From contig NC_135551.1 of the NCBI RefSeq assembly GCF_964340395.1, positions 14,191,003-14,211,002 of the forward strand: DNA of 20,000 nt, given 5' to 3'. Shown here one piece after another: positions 9,945 through 19,452 of this stretch (the stretch's first letter is position 1; each line of letters begins with the position of its first letter). Made by a program: the position numbers and the translations under genes. The DNA comes from Glandiceps talaboti (lineage: Eukaryota > Hemichordata > Enteropneusta > Spengelidae). The notes beneath the pieces are model-generated. The model saw only the letters and a program-made list of their open reading frames with translations. It did no database searches and had not been told where the DNA came from.

Positions 9945-10297
9945 AATTTAAGTGGCCATATGGATGAGGAAGTTGGGTATTTATTATTGATTTGTAATTT
10001 ATAAAGCAATTTTATCATGGCCTTCCTACTTGAAAAATCAATGTAAAGCAACTTAGACCAAGTCTGTGTTTGTAACTCAATACATTGCAAACAGCTACGA
10101 AAGGTGTAAAAAAAATGTTTGTTATTGTACATAAAATAACAAACATTTTACACTTATCAGTCTTTTGCCATTATATTGAGTTACAAACAAGGACTTGGTA
10201 TATGTTGTTTCATATTGCAGGAAACCGTGATAAAATTGTTTTATAAATTACAAATCCATAATAAATACCCAATCCTCATCCATATGGCTACTTTAAT
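9945..10297. repeat. Foldback element: long imperfect inverted repeat (~175-bp arms)
   Basis: The left arm (about 9945-10125) and right arm (about 10136-10297) are reverse complements with high but imperfect identity. The matching outer sequence is CCATATGGATGAGGA and the matching middle is TTTGTAACTCAATA. The centre is a perfect 14-bp stem (10112-10125 with 10136-10149) around a 10-nt loop. No transposase is encoded, so it is a foldback MITE or a retained inverted duplication. It begins about 105 bp after the copy A stop codon, and the first AATAAA downstream of that stop (10260-10265) lies in its right arm. Confidence 0.85.
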
Positions 10298-10406
10298 ACT
10301 ACAGTAGAGCTCAAAATTCATGAATTTGTTAATGTTGTAGCAGTAGATGTTGTTATCAACTCGTATTTCAAACGTTACCCTTTTAACTATAACTATATAT
10401 CACCAT

Positions 10407-10515
10407 AAAACTCAATGAGTGAATTGATCAATATCACATACAGAATAAGTTATATTGCACCACAAAAATTGATCATTCAATCGATCAATCATTCAATTAC
10501 ATGCTCGCTGTCCCC
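10407..10515 (+). repeat. Dispersed repeat X, left copy
   Basis: Starts AAAACTCAATGAGTGAATTG and ends TTACATGCTCGCTG. It matches, in reverse orientation, 16189-16353, including TTATATTGCACCA and GATCATTCAATCGATCAATC. No coding potential or polymerase III promoter is evident. The family is unknown. Confidence 0.8.
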
Positions 10516-11034
10516 TGTGGGCTGATGAACAATACGAAAACATCCCTAGGGCTGTTTTACACTTCTACAGAATACCAAGGGACAAAGCGAAACGGTAGTA
10601 TGAGGTGATGATACCACCAATTTAAGTGGGGGCGCTGTATTCTCAATTTCCTGTTTGCAGTCTGGAATGGCCTATTTGATTTTTGTATCGTGTATACAGC
10701 TACAGAAATACGTTTATCCCACAGATGATGCAATACTTTCTTCAAGGTGTACGATTTTATGAGTAAGTTATTGTACTTAACAATATTTTTACAAAACGTT
10801 CCAGTTGCAACTTTAAACGAACGATTCACAGACCATATTGATGAAAACTTGCCGAATGGAAATAACAGTGTTGTGATGTGATTTAGTTATTTTTATTTGT
10901 ACAAAAATAACAAACTATATATCTTGTATAATACATGGTATCTGTAAATAAGTAAAAAAAGGTCCGGACATTCTTCACTTCATTTCGATATAATTTAGAT
11001 AATCTGTATTATAGGCAATTAATTACGGGAATTA
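10516..11034. other. Unassigned stretch between repeat X and the G-rich tract
   Basis: No gene recognised. A 90-codon minus-strand frame at 10557-10829 has no family signature and no homologue beside the other copy of repeat X. The rest is AT-rich. Confidence 0.4.
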
Positions 11035-11037
11035 GGT

Positions 11038-11083
11038 GGTTGGGGTTGGATGAGGTTGGTTGGGGTGGGGGTAAGTGGGGGTT
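11038..11083 (+). other. G-rich tract with quadruplex potential
   Basis: Guanine runs of two to five bases separated by short spacers, ending GGGGTGGGGGTAAGTGGGGG. It precedes the ATGT array that carries the RLE retrotransposon. Three long G runs plus a GG run could form a two-layer quadruplex. Function is unknown. Confidence 0.5.
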
Positions 11084-11123
11084 AATTGATGCAATAAACG
11101 TTCACAAGACAACGCTTCAAAGA

Positions 11124-11176
11124 ATGTATGTATGTATGTATGTATGTATGTATGTATGTATGTATGTATGTATGTA

Positions 11177-11209
<33 letters not shown>

Positions 11210-11227
11210 ATGTATGTATGTATGTAT
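11124..11227. repeat. (ATGT)n array left of the RLE retrotransposon
   Basis: About 25 ATGT units with a GTGTGT interruption. Sequence further left does not match the left flank of the copy A array. This array and the one at 12496-12887 share phase and strand and bracket the retroelement. Confidence 0.95.
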
Positions 11228-12492
11228 TTTATTTGTCTGTTTTGAATAACGACGATCCAAATGTACGACAGGCAGCACGATATTCACTCAAGTTACATAT
11301 GGAGAAACGGAAAGCTATACCTGTACACGACGAGGATTGACCGAATTTTGCAGGATATGTTATCAACAGTACCGGTAACATAGCAAAGCAGTCTAAAGTT
11401 AATTGGCCAAAGTCAATTTGGGTAAATCTGCATGAAATGTGCAAGCGTCAGCACATCTCCTTGATTAAAGGAGACGATAAATACCTCTACGAAATGGCAG
11501 TAGACGAGGAAGTGTCAATAACCTTCGATTCGCCAGACAAATTCTACACAACATCTAAACAGCAGCTGCTGCAGCAATATCAATCCGAGTTTAAGGCGAA
11601 ATCTTCACAGGGAAGAGTGACTCGAGAGGCAGGGAAAGTAAACCATGGTGTATCGTCCACTTACCTCAACAATCACAAGATTGACGATAATCTGAGATCA
11701 TTTGTCGCAAGAGGTCGTTTACAGCTCCTGCAGTGCGAAAGTCTCATGACCCTGTACTATCCAGAGTCGTACACTAAATCATGTAAAATATGCAATCATC
11801 CCACTGAAACAGTATCACACATTTTGAATGGCTGTACGAAATTCCAGAAACTATACCAACAAAGACACAATAGAATAGTCGATTTAATCTTCGGAAAAAT
11901 CGCGAACAGTAATCCTGGCAAGGAGACATTTAAAGACACGGTTTTAAAACCTGAAATGTTTGATGCCCATATGAGAACTTTTGAACATCAGCATAAACGA
12001 CCAGACATTACTATCATCGATGTACAGAACAAACATGCAATATTAGTTAAAGTGTCCGTAGCCTTTGATGCACATAATTCATTGTGTTTTCAGAAGAAGT
12101 TCGACAAATATTTTCCACTCTCCCTAGAAATAAACACTACAGGCTTTCGTTCAGAAATAATAGTTATTGTCATTGGAAGTCTCGGAAATGTACATCATAA
12201 AGTCACAAGTGGTTTGATCAAAGCTGGTTTAAATAGAAGGAATTCCAAATCCATCACCAAATATTGTAGTGTAAGCTCAATAATAGGTTCTTACAAAATT
12301 TGGAGATTGAGATGTAGGTACTATAACAACCAGATATCACGTGAACGTTTGTCATAAGGGACCAAGAGAAACTCGTCCACTAGTCAGTATATGATTTCCT
12401 GCAAGGTATTGTGTGTGTATTCTGTAAAGGAATTATGTAAATACTTTACCTGTACATGCTATGTTCATGTAAGTTGGAAATAAAAGAATTTG

Positions 12493-12495
<3 letters not shown>
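11228..12495 (+). mobile_element. 5'-truncated non-LTR retrotransposon with restriction-like endonuclease (R2/R4/NeSL type)
   Basis: The element consists of the C-terminal end of the ORF, a ~138-bp 3' UTR with AATAAA at 12479-12484, and a junction into (ATGT)n. No poly-A tail and no target-site duplication can be distinguished from the microsatellite. Such elements encode one ORF whose C-terminus has a CCHC finger and a PD-(X)12-14-D endonuclease. The reverse transcriptase core is missing. Position between two arrays of the same tetranucleotide suggests insertion into the microsatellite, as known for some R4/Dong-like families that target simple repeats. Confidence 0.75.
11437..12357 (+). pseudogene. 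RLE-retrotransposon ORF C-terminus (CCHC finger plus degenerate endonuclease)
   Basis: The frame continues upstream of the ATG to about 11228, interrupted by TGA at 11338-11340, so the 306-residue stretch is the tail of a longer ORF. A C-x2-C-x8-H-x4-C finger lies at 11782-11835 (CKICNHPTETVSHILNGC). The nuclease motif begins RPD, with Asp at 12004-12006, but the second catalytic Asp, expected about 14 residues later in a VDVTV-like strand, is Lys (VKVSV, codon 12049-12051). The C-terminal region FDKYFPLSLEI and SLGNVHHKV is typical of this clade's end. In-frame stop, missing RT and lost catalytic residue all indicate a dead copy. Confidence 0.75.
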
Positions 12496-12523
<28 letters not shown>

Positions 12524-12817
12524 TGTATGTATGTATGTATGTGTGTGTGTGTATGTATGTATGTATGTATGTATGTATGTATGTATGTATGTATGTATGT
12601 ATGTATGTATGTATGTATGTATGTGTGCAAGTGTGAATGTGTATGTATGTATGTATGTATGTATGTATGTATGCATGTATGTATGTATGTATGTGTATGT
12701 ATGTGTGTGTATGTATGTATGTGTGTGTGTATGTATGTATGTATGTATGTATGTATGTATGCATGTGCGTGTGTATGTATGTATGTATGTATGTATGTGT
12801 GTATGTATGTGTGTGTG

Positions 12818-12848
<31 letters not shown>

Positions 12849-12887
12849 GTATGTATGTATGTATGTATGTATGTATGTATGTATGTA
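12496..12887. repeat. (ATGT)n array right of the RLE retrotransposon, left edge of duplicated segment (copy B)
   Basis: About 390 bp of ATGT with scattered GTGT, GCAT and GTGCAAGTGTGA interruptions. Immediately after it (from GTCAGCGATTTT at about 12890) the sequence aligns with copy A from 2720. It is about six times longer than the copy A array. Confidence 0.95.
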
Positions 12888-12957
12888 CTGTCAGCGATTT
12901 TAAAAAAAACCCAGAGAATTCTGAGCTTTAATCATTTTAACATTGTAATAGTTTGAG

Positions 12958-12989
12958 CATAGACCCTCCAACAACGTGGAGGGTCTATG
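12958..12989. repeat. Perfect 12-bp stem hairpin upstream of copy B
   Basis: CATAGACCCTCC (12958-12969) pairs with GGAGGGTCTATG (12978-12989) around an 8-nt loop. It lies in a ~50-bp stretch that interrupts alignment with the copy A flank (after TAGTTTGA), so it is specific to copy B. Confidence 0.6.
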
Positions 12990-13106
12990 TTTTTAGGTCT
13001 TCGAACAAGGTAAGATGACCTAAGGCAACGCATATACTCAAAATCACTGATGCTTTCAAAGCTAGGGGCATATTCTGTTACAGAAGAGAATTCAAAGTGA
13101 GCTAGC

Positions 13107-13112
13107 CACGTG
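13107..13112. promoter_or_regulatory. Conserved E-box (CACGTG) upstream of copy B
   Basis: Paralogous to the CACGTG at 2904-2909 with the same flank (CCACGTGACAACCCACC), 92 bp upstream of the copy B ATG. The region between it and the start is shorter than in copy A. Function is inferred only from conservation. Confidence 0.4.
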
Positions 13113-13204
13113 ACAACCCACCGATGTCTATTCTATATTGTCCTTCGAAGAAGACGGTGTTGTGATTTTCTGATCTTTAAATTATATACTAGTGTGTCAG
13201 AACG

Positions 13205-13538
13205 ATGCTTCGGTTGTCCCACAGATGTTATTGGACTCGTCATCCAGTTACTGAAAAGTTCGGAACGCAGATAACAAAATGTCGTGCGATAGCAACCACT
13301 CCCTACCTTTGCCAAGCTCTAAAAGTGAGAACCGCACCACTCAGGTATGTTCCATCGACGCTTGCCGGGAGACCGTACTTCCCAGGTGCACATGATTCGA
13401 AATTACCGACATATCTGTCACAGCCAAAACCCAACTTCCCGCTAGTTCTAAGCCCAGAAAACCCAGAAAACGAGTTAAGCATCGCAGATTGGTCTATGCT
13501 ATGCAAAGAACAGACTGATAGTCTGTTGCACAATGTAG
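13205..13538 (+). CDS. TauD/TfdA-like dioxygenase, copy B, exon 1
   Basis: First exon of the second tandem paralogue. The ATG aligns with that of copy A, and the donor is GTAAGT in phase 1. It encodes 111 codons plus one base, three codons fewer than copy A because of in-frame gaps near the N-terminus (HRCYWT for HIHVCYWT, CQALKV for CQAALKV). The N-terminus (MLRLSHRCYWTRHPVTEKFG) is again basic, compatible with organelle targeting. RYVPSTLAGRPYFPGA and PKPNFPLVLSP are identical in both copies. No frameshift or stop is seen, so copy B looks intact within the window. Confidence 0.85.
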
Positions 13539-14125
13539 GTAAGTAAAACCACCTGTTGAACTACTGTGGATGCACATACAGGTAAAATAATGTTGCCTTG
13601 CTGTTTCACGCATGTGACATGACATTTTTAATACACACACTAAGGCAACTTCTAATGCAAAAGAAACAAATACATAGGTACCGTGCACAGTGGGGATGTA
13701 GAAATAATCAAGTTCATGCGTTGATTATCAGTTAAAAATAAACAATTGCAGCCATTAAAATAATCAAGTCCATATACTGTGTGTAATGTTTTCATTAGAA
13801 GCTGTGTTTTACTGTAGAAAAAAATAGCAACGCTTATCACTGTCCAATGTGGTTGGGCAAAGGATCCTGTTGTGTTTATTGTTTCTGTATTAGTGTTAAT
13901 CTAGAGTCAAAATACGTCTTATCATTGTATAAAAAACGTACTGTCCCATGAGTGACACCAATCCTGCATCATTTTAGCTATATCTTTCTCTCGCTGACCT
14001 TAATGATCATTCACTTTGAACAGAGTAGCATTTTAATACTACGTTGTGTGTGTACTCGACAACACGTACAGTGCTAATGATCGTGAGTAATTGTTTCATG
14101 AACAGACCATATTGCCTAATCCTGG

Positions 14126-14148
14126 GTAGGTAGGTAGGTAGGTAGGGG
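14126..14148. repeat. (GGTA)n microsatellite
   Basis: Five GGTA units. Alignment of intron 1 between the copies ends just before it (GACCATATTGCCTAA at 14106-14120, paralogous to about 3709-3723), so it marks the start of the copy B-specific part. Confidence 0.8.
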
Positions 14149-16124
14149 ATCATCACGAAATTTAAGCCGAGTGCAGTCGAAGATGGCAAGCTTTCCTGTG
14201 CTGAGAATAAGAAGCGGGCATTTGGACAACATTTTTTACAACCAACCTTTCCTTGGGCGGAGTTTCACACTCTTTCTACATTTATATAGACTTGGAGTAG
14301 TAGCAATAGGACTTCGAATTTAGAAGTCTTCGATTCATCTTGAAATAGTCCTAAAAGAAATCTATAGTGTACACGTTCTCGCCTGATATGGTTTTTAAGG
14401 GTGTTTTTGTACAAAATTGTACGAAATTTAGTTCGTGTGAACTAGCGCGCGTACTATATACATGAAATGTCAACAGGGAGACACAAGTGAGCATTCTAGG
14501 TGATTAGCTAAGGCGTCGTGTGTTCTATATGAACTTCAAGGCACATGGGCAGCAATTGTGTTTATATATGTTGCATAGGATTTTCCAATTTATATTTCAA
14601 TCTCTATTTCCATCATTCAATAATATCTTCACTGTCCAGCGTCAAGTGCTCGTAAATTTTATGTTAATCACGAAAGAAAACATATTTCAGGAGGTTTTTT
14701 TTTTAGGAATACGACATAATATAATCTGCGTCTGAATGCAGACTAGCACCCACCTATCTTGGACAGATGATACCTAGCTCTATTTTTGTTGATGTTACTT
14801 TTTTTGAATATGGCTATTTTCAGACATGCTTGACCATAAAACCTGAACAGTACTTTGTGAACGGCTGTAGTTGAATACTGCTGACTGTTGCATGATATAC
14901 ATACTTATATTGATTTATGGGAAGCAGGTCATGCAGGTCAGTGTGTGACGTCATGACTTTCTTTTACGAAGGCATTTCATTGTCTGTCCGCGGGCGCAAT
15001 GACTATATACATTCTAACAAAATAATAAACATGAAAAGAATTTGGTTTTTACGATATGCAGTGATTTATAAATGTAGGTTTTCGAACTGTGAGTCAACTG
15101 AAGTTTAGTTATGATTAATATGATATGATTTCCAAAACTGACATGGAAGTTAGGCTGAGTGGTTTTTGTTTTTGTTTGTTTGTTTGTTTGTTTGTTTGGT
15201 GTGTGTTTTTATTTATTTATTTAATTTTTTTTTTGGGGGGTGAAAATGCTTATATGAAAAGGGTCTAAACACGGCCTTTTGTATACTACTCATGTTACCC
15301 CCTTGTTTTGGTGTAGAACTGTAGAACCTCGTTCGTACTATGGAAGTATAACGTCCATGTTCGTGTAGGACGCACAATCTGAGGACAAACTCACTAAAGA
15401 CTCAAGAATTGCTTTTGGTGAAGTAATGTATACACAGCCCAGCTCATGAGAGACTTCAAATTAGCTCTCAATTTACTTACAGCCGTAGGCCAATGTTCTG
15501 GTAGGTGAATTTGTCTCCGTGAATCTCTAGCCACGAGCAGTGTCTAGCCAGTCCTGAACTATCCAAGGCTTTCCGGTCTATCTCTCACCTGAATCCAAAT
15601 CAAAGCTGGCCCCAGTGTATACATTATTCTAACATTTTCATTCTAAATCTTCATTCCATAATACAAATATGGTTAATAAACAACCCCTTCAATAAATAAA
15701 CTCACTTTCTTTCTTTATTTATTTATTTAGAAAATGTTTATAAAATACAGCTAATTAGATTTAACAATTGAAACACCAGTCTGAAAACACCCATATCTAC
15801 CCTGCAGCTGATCTCATTAAAGTCGTAATTTCTCCTGCCACCAAAAAGCATTGAAAGCCTAAACAAATGAAAATGTGAATTCAGACCATCAGTAACATTC
15901 TACGTTTTGAAAATGTTAAAAGCCCTGTTCACTGGTGAGATTTGCCTATGTAATCGAAATAGTTCCATTTTAGAGCATGTAAATCAGAGAGAATCATGGG
16001 ATATTCAGCGTATGAGTATCACATTCTACGACAAACCATATCTTACATACTTGTATTTGAACAAACGAAGACCCTTTCTCATACGAAAGCTTGGCGTCTG
16101 GTACATCCTGACATGGTCATGATG

Positions 16125-16150
16125 TGTAGTTACATTGCAATGTAACTACA
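16125..16150. repeat. Perfect 26-bp palindrome
   Basis: TGTAGTTACATTG is followed without a spacer by its exact reverse complement. It lies about 40 bp from the end of repeat X. A terminal or subterminal repeat of a MITE is possible; no second copy was noticed. Confidence 0.7.
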
Positions 16151-16188
16151 AAACCATACAAAACCATAGTTTTGCAACCATACCTAGA

Positions 16189-16353
16189 GGGGGCAGCGAG
16201 CATGTAATTTATTGATTGATTGATTGATCGATCGATTGATTTATTGATTGATTTATAATTTGGTTGAATGATTGATCGATTGAATGATCAATTTTATTGG
16301 TGCAATATAACTCATTTTGTGTGTGATATTGATCAATTCACTCATTGAGTTTT
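16189..16353 (-). repeat. Dispersed repeat X, right copy (inverted)
   Basis: On the minus strand it matches 10407-10515 from AAAACTCAATGAGTGAATTG to TTACATGCTCGCTGCCCC. The extra ~55 bp is an expanded GATT/GATC array (16210-16255) absent from the left copy. Flanks beyond the shared part do not align, so it is an independent insertion. Confidence 0.8.
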
Positions 16354-16750
16354 AAAACTATTTTTTCCCTGGCTACTTTGCTCTCAGCTGTATCTCAGGC
16401 CACTAAAAGTTATAGGATTAGGGTTGTTTTAATTTAGATAAGAGGAGAAAAATGGACAAGGCGTCTTCATGTGCATGTTTGTAATAAATGCCGTCCGAGT
16501 AAATACACGCTGACCATAGGATTGGTATATTGGCCGAATGCTATTTCTCTTGTGCTCCTGCTACAGTCTATTTATTCTTCCCAGGAAGAAGTTCATACAC
16601 TCATCGTCTGTATTTTGATTTTCGATACCCTTATTGTCCATGTTTGATTTTCGATAAGAAGACTGATACCTAAGCCAACATGTGTCAACAAAGTGGATAA
16701 ACACCTGTGCTTAACATTCAATGTCACACATACATTTATATCGTACTCAC

Positions 16751-16844
16751 CTTCTATGTCCTCAGCTGCCATAATAACAAACTGTATCTGTTTCCCAGCC
16801 TGTCTCTCAAGTGCAGGTTGTAGTGCATGTATTTTATTCACTTT
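16751..16844 (-). other. Candidate orphan exon on the minus strand (unassigned)
   Basis: On the minus strand an AG acceptor (ATTTAG) and a consensus donor (GTGAGTAC) bound a 94-nt open segment encoding KVNKIHALQPALERQAGKQI and then QFVIMAAEDIE (31 codons plus one base). The composition is protein-like, unlike the surrounding AT-rich sequence. I do not recognise the family and found no partner exon. It could be a transduced exon fragment, part of an antisense gene, or chance. Confidence 0.25.
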
Positions 16845-17146
16845 CTAAATACACTCTGAGGTAATGTTTGTTATTACGAAAATAGCATTCAACTTGTCAA
16901 TGGAAGTCTTATCTGTTCTGTCACAGTCAGGGGTCATATTTTTGTTATGACATGATTGTCTGTGTCTAATCCCTTTTCCCTGGATGGGTATTAATTGGAT
17001 CTCATACACAGAAAATACACTCTCGCCACCGACATTAGATACATTTGCTACTCTTCTGATACACCGGTCTTCACGCTATTCCCTGACTGGTCAATACGCT
17101 CATTTGTAACTGTCAGTCAAAATTTAACGCCCACACCAGAGTACAA

Positions 17147-17390
17147 GTATGTATGTATGTATGTATGTATGTATGTATGTATGTATGTATGTATGTATGT
17201 ATGTATGTATGTATGTATGTTTGTCTCGGTCTGTCCTGACTGTCTATGTCTTACCTCCCCTCCCTCACCCACTCGTCTGTCTGTGTGTCTGTCTGTCGGT
17301 CTCTGTCGATATCTGTCTGTCTGTCACTCTGTTTATCTGTCTGTCTGTCTGTATGTTTCTCTCTCTCTCTCTCTCTCGCTCTCGCTCTCT
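17147..17390. repeat. (ATGT)n-(TCTG)n-(CT)n compound array before exon 2 (copy B)
   Basis: An ATGT array (17147-17220), decayed TCTG/TCTC repeats, then CT/CG to about 17388. The end aligns with the tail of the copy A CT array (CTCTGTAT then TTATT), placing both arrays at the same intron end. Confidence 0.9.
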
Positions 17391-17426
17391 GTATTTATTG
17401 CTAATAATTTAATATTCACCTTACAG

Positions 17427-17638
17427 GTGCTCTTCTGTTCCAAGGACTTCCATTATGCACGGTTGAGGATTTCAGTACGTTTATTGTTAAGATGGGTTAC
17501 CAAAGTCTGAGACACAAGGGTGGTACTCGGAGAAAAGATAAAGTATCTGATGAGGTGATGACAGCGCGTGATAAACCCTTGAAATTCACAATTGATTTGC
17601 ATACAGAGATGTCTAATTTGTCATATTGGCCTTCTAAG
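17427..17638 (+). CDS. TauD/TfdA-like dioxygenase, copy B, exon 2 (HxE motif)
   Basis: The acceptor is CACCTTACAG and the donor AAG|GTAAAT; the exon is 212 nt with the same phases as copy A. TIDLHTEMSNLSYWPSK is identical to copy A, so the His and Glu iron ligands are retained. Twelve of 71 residues differ, mostly just ahead of the metal site: GGTRRKDKVSDEVMTARDKP replaces GGAGRRDNVADEVMTASDEP. Several changes gain positive charge (G to R, N to K, S to R, E to K). Confidence 0.9.
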
Positions 17639-17790
17639 GTAAATTTTTATATTGTTCGGTCTGTACTAAAAGTGACAAGCCTTCATCGAAGACATAGCAC
17701 CCAACTGGTATGTTTTATGGCAAATTTATTGTGCAAGTTTTAATAGGGTCTCTAGATACAGACTTAGTGATTTATTGACCAATTTGTTTT

Positions 17791-18079
17791 TGACCTTGAA
17801 TATGAAGGTAAAAGTCAAAGGTCAAGGTATAAAAAGAAAGCCGGCCTTTGGGGTCTCGACATTTAAATGGGGTCTTTGTGTTTTCAACTTCTTGAGTTAG
17901 TGTAAATGTTTGATTTCTTTTCGGTCATTTCACCTTGAAAGTATTTGTCAAGGTTATGGTGTCATTAGAATGCGTCATTGATAATGTGAGGGTTAGCACT
18001 TGACTGGTGTCCGTATATTTGCAAACTGTGATTTCGCATGACAAATGTGGCCGCTATTTATCTATACAGGTCAAGGTCA
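17791..18079. promoter_or_regulatory. AGGTCA half-site cluster in intron 2 (copy B)
   Basis: TGACCT at 17791-17796, AGGTCA at 17819-17824 and AGGTCAAGGTCA at 18068-18079 correspond to the copy A cluster. The middle copy A site (5586-5594) is degraded here to TCAAGGTTA. Uneven conservation argues against strong constraint on every site. Confidence 0.3.
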
Positions 18080-18450
18080 CAAAATTAAGCGACTTGCATA
18101 TGCCTCACATATGAAAGGAAATTATACCCTGGCTGTTCTACATTTATCGCTACAACCTGTGTATACGTCACTGGTTCCGTTTGTGAGGGTAGAAATACGA
18201 GTGAATGAAACATTCCCAATCGTCATTAATCTCCTGAATTTTCATAAATTATGCTTGAGAAGGTATACTCATATTATTCTCCAATCTCTTTCTTTATTCA
18301 TCCGGAAAATACTCTTGGCCTCAGGATTTATCACTACTTGTGTAGTGACTCGTAGTAACAAGACTCCTTGGATCACTCATATTTTCCTTGTCCTTGCAAT
18401 TTGCTGAACGAATACAAATATTTTGAATTATGTCTATTCTTGGCAAACAG

Positions 18451-18685
18451 GTGGTTTTCTTCTGTGTGCAACCACCTGGGGAAAACACCGGCGGTGAGAC
18501 ACCAATTGCTAAATTTGATGGCATACTCGAAGAACTCGACCCAAAGTTGCTGAAAAAGCTGAATAGAAAGGGTGTTCGATATTACATAAACATTCGTGAC
18601 AAGTCAGACAGCACGTACATGTCATGGCAGAATATATTCTTAACAGAGGACAGGAAGGAAGTAGAAAGTTTCTGTCGAGAGCAAG
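18451..18685 (+). CDS. TauD/TfdA-like dioxygenase, copy B, exon 3
   Basis: The acceptor is TTGGCAAACAG and the donor G|GTATGA; the exon is 235 nt, phases as in copy A. It runs from VVFFCVQPPGENTGGETP to ESFCREQ, retaining GGETP and SWQNIFLTEDRKEVE. Nine substitutions relative to copy A lie mainly on probable surface positions (for example RNIC to INIR). It is open throughout. Confidence 0.9.
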
Positions 18686-19315
18686 GTATGAACAATAAAC
18701 CAAGTGTTATTTACTTTTATGATGTCAAGTGTCTGTAACATTATATATTAAAGTGAGACAAACTGAGTTTATACGTATTTTAGTTAATTGCTGCATATTT
18801 CAAAGGTATTCACAGTATTGTAGTTACTTAAGCATACCCCATCCATCACTTACAAACGACTGAATATTATAGTCTGATATGTATTGACATTGACTTTATA
18901 CTAGAACGTGGTTTCATGTAAGTATTTTCACCTGAGTAAAAGCTTACAATCTCAGCTTGTGCAACTTATTAAACTTAGTATCCATATATATAGGAAATGA
19001 AAGTCATTAATATGTGCTTTTTGCATTTTGCAAGAAAACTCATTACACTGTTACATCGGCTGAAATAATCGGGTTCACAATGCATCGTTTAAAGGGCAAT
19101 GATAATGTGAATATTAATCATTAAAAAAATGGCTGCCAAATACGGCTAAATTGTCGATTTCCAGTGGCGGTCATCTTGGCTTTTCCTCCAAGTCACTTTT
19201 GAAATGTTGTAGAAGCGTGCGTGTAGAAGGAAAACTTCTACAATCTCCATGAACCACATCATTTCATTTCCTGCTGAGCAAACTGCTTGTGCAGCTTTAA
19301 TTAGTGATGATTGTT

Positions 19316-19447
<132 letters not shown>

Positions 19448-19452
19448 TGCAG

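Larger units (their letters stand above)
14149..17145. other. Copy B-specific ~3-kb portion of intron 1
   Basis: Not alignable to copy A. It contains (GTTT)n/(ATTT)n at 15163-15226, (TTTA)n at 15714-15731, a palindrome at 16125-16150, the inverted copy of repeat X and an isolated minus-strand exon candidate. Open frames at 14917-15108 and 15907-16122 have no recognisable signature. No terminal repeats delimiting one insertion were found. Confidence 0.5.

Noticed and set aside
11128-11340. 70-codon frame starting in the left ATGT array
   Set aside because: The start codon belongs to the microsatellite; the downstream part is the retroelement ORF in the same frame before its internal TGA.
12456-12931. 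Long open frames reading MYVCMYVC or HTYIHTYI through ATGT arrays
   Set aside because: Pure translations of a tetranucleotide repeat open in several frames on both strands; no coding signal.
15907-16122. 71-codon frame ending RRPFLIRKLGVWYILTWS, and the 90-codon minus frame at 10557-10829
   Set aside because: Both lie beside repeat X copies and looked faintly alike (FxRxxxWY), but the nucleotide flanks do not align and no transposase motif is visible.
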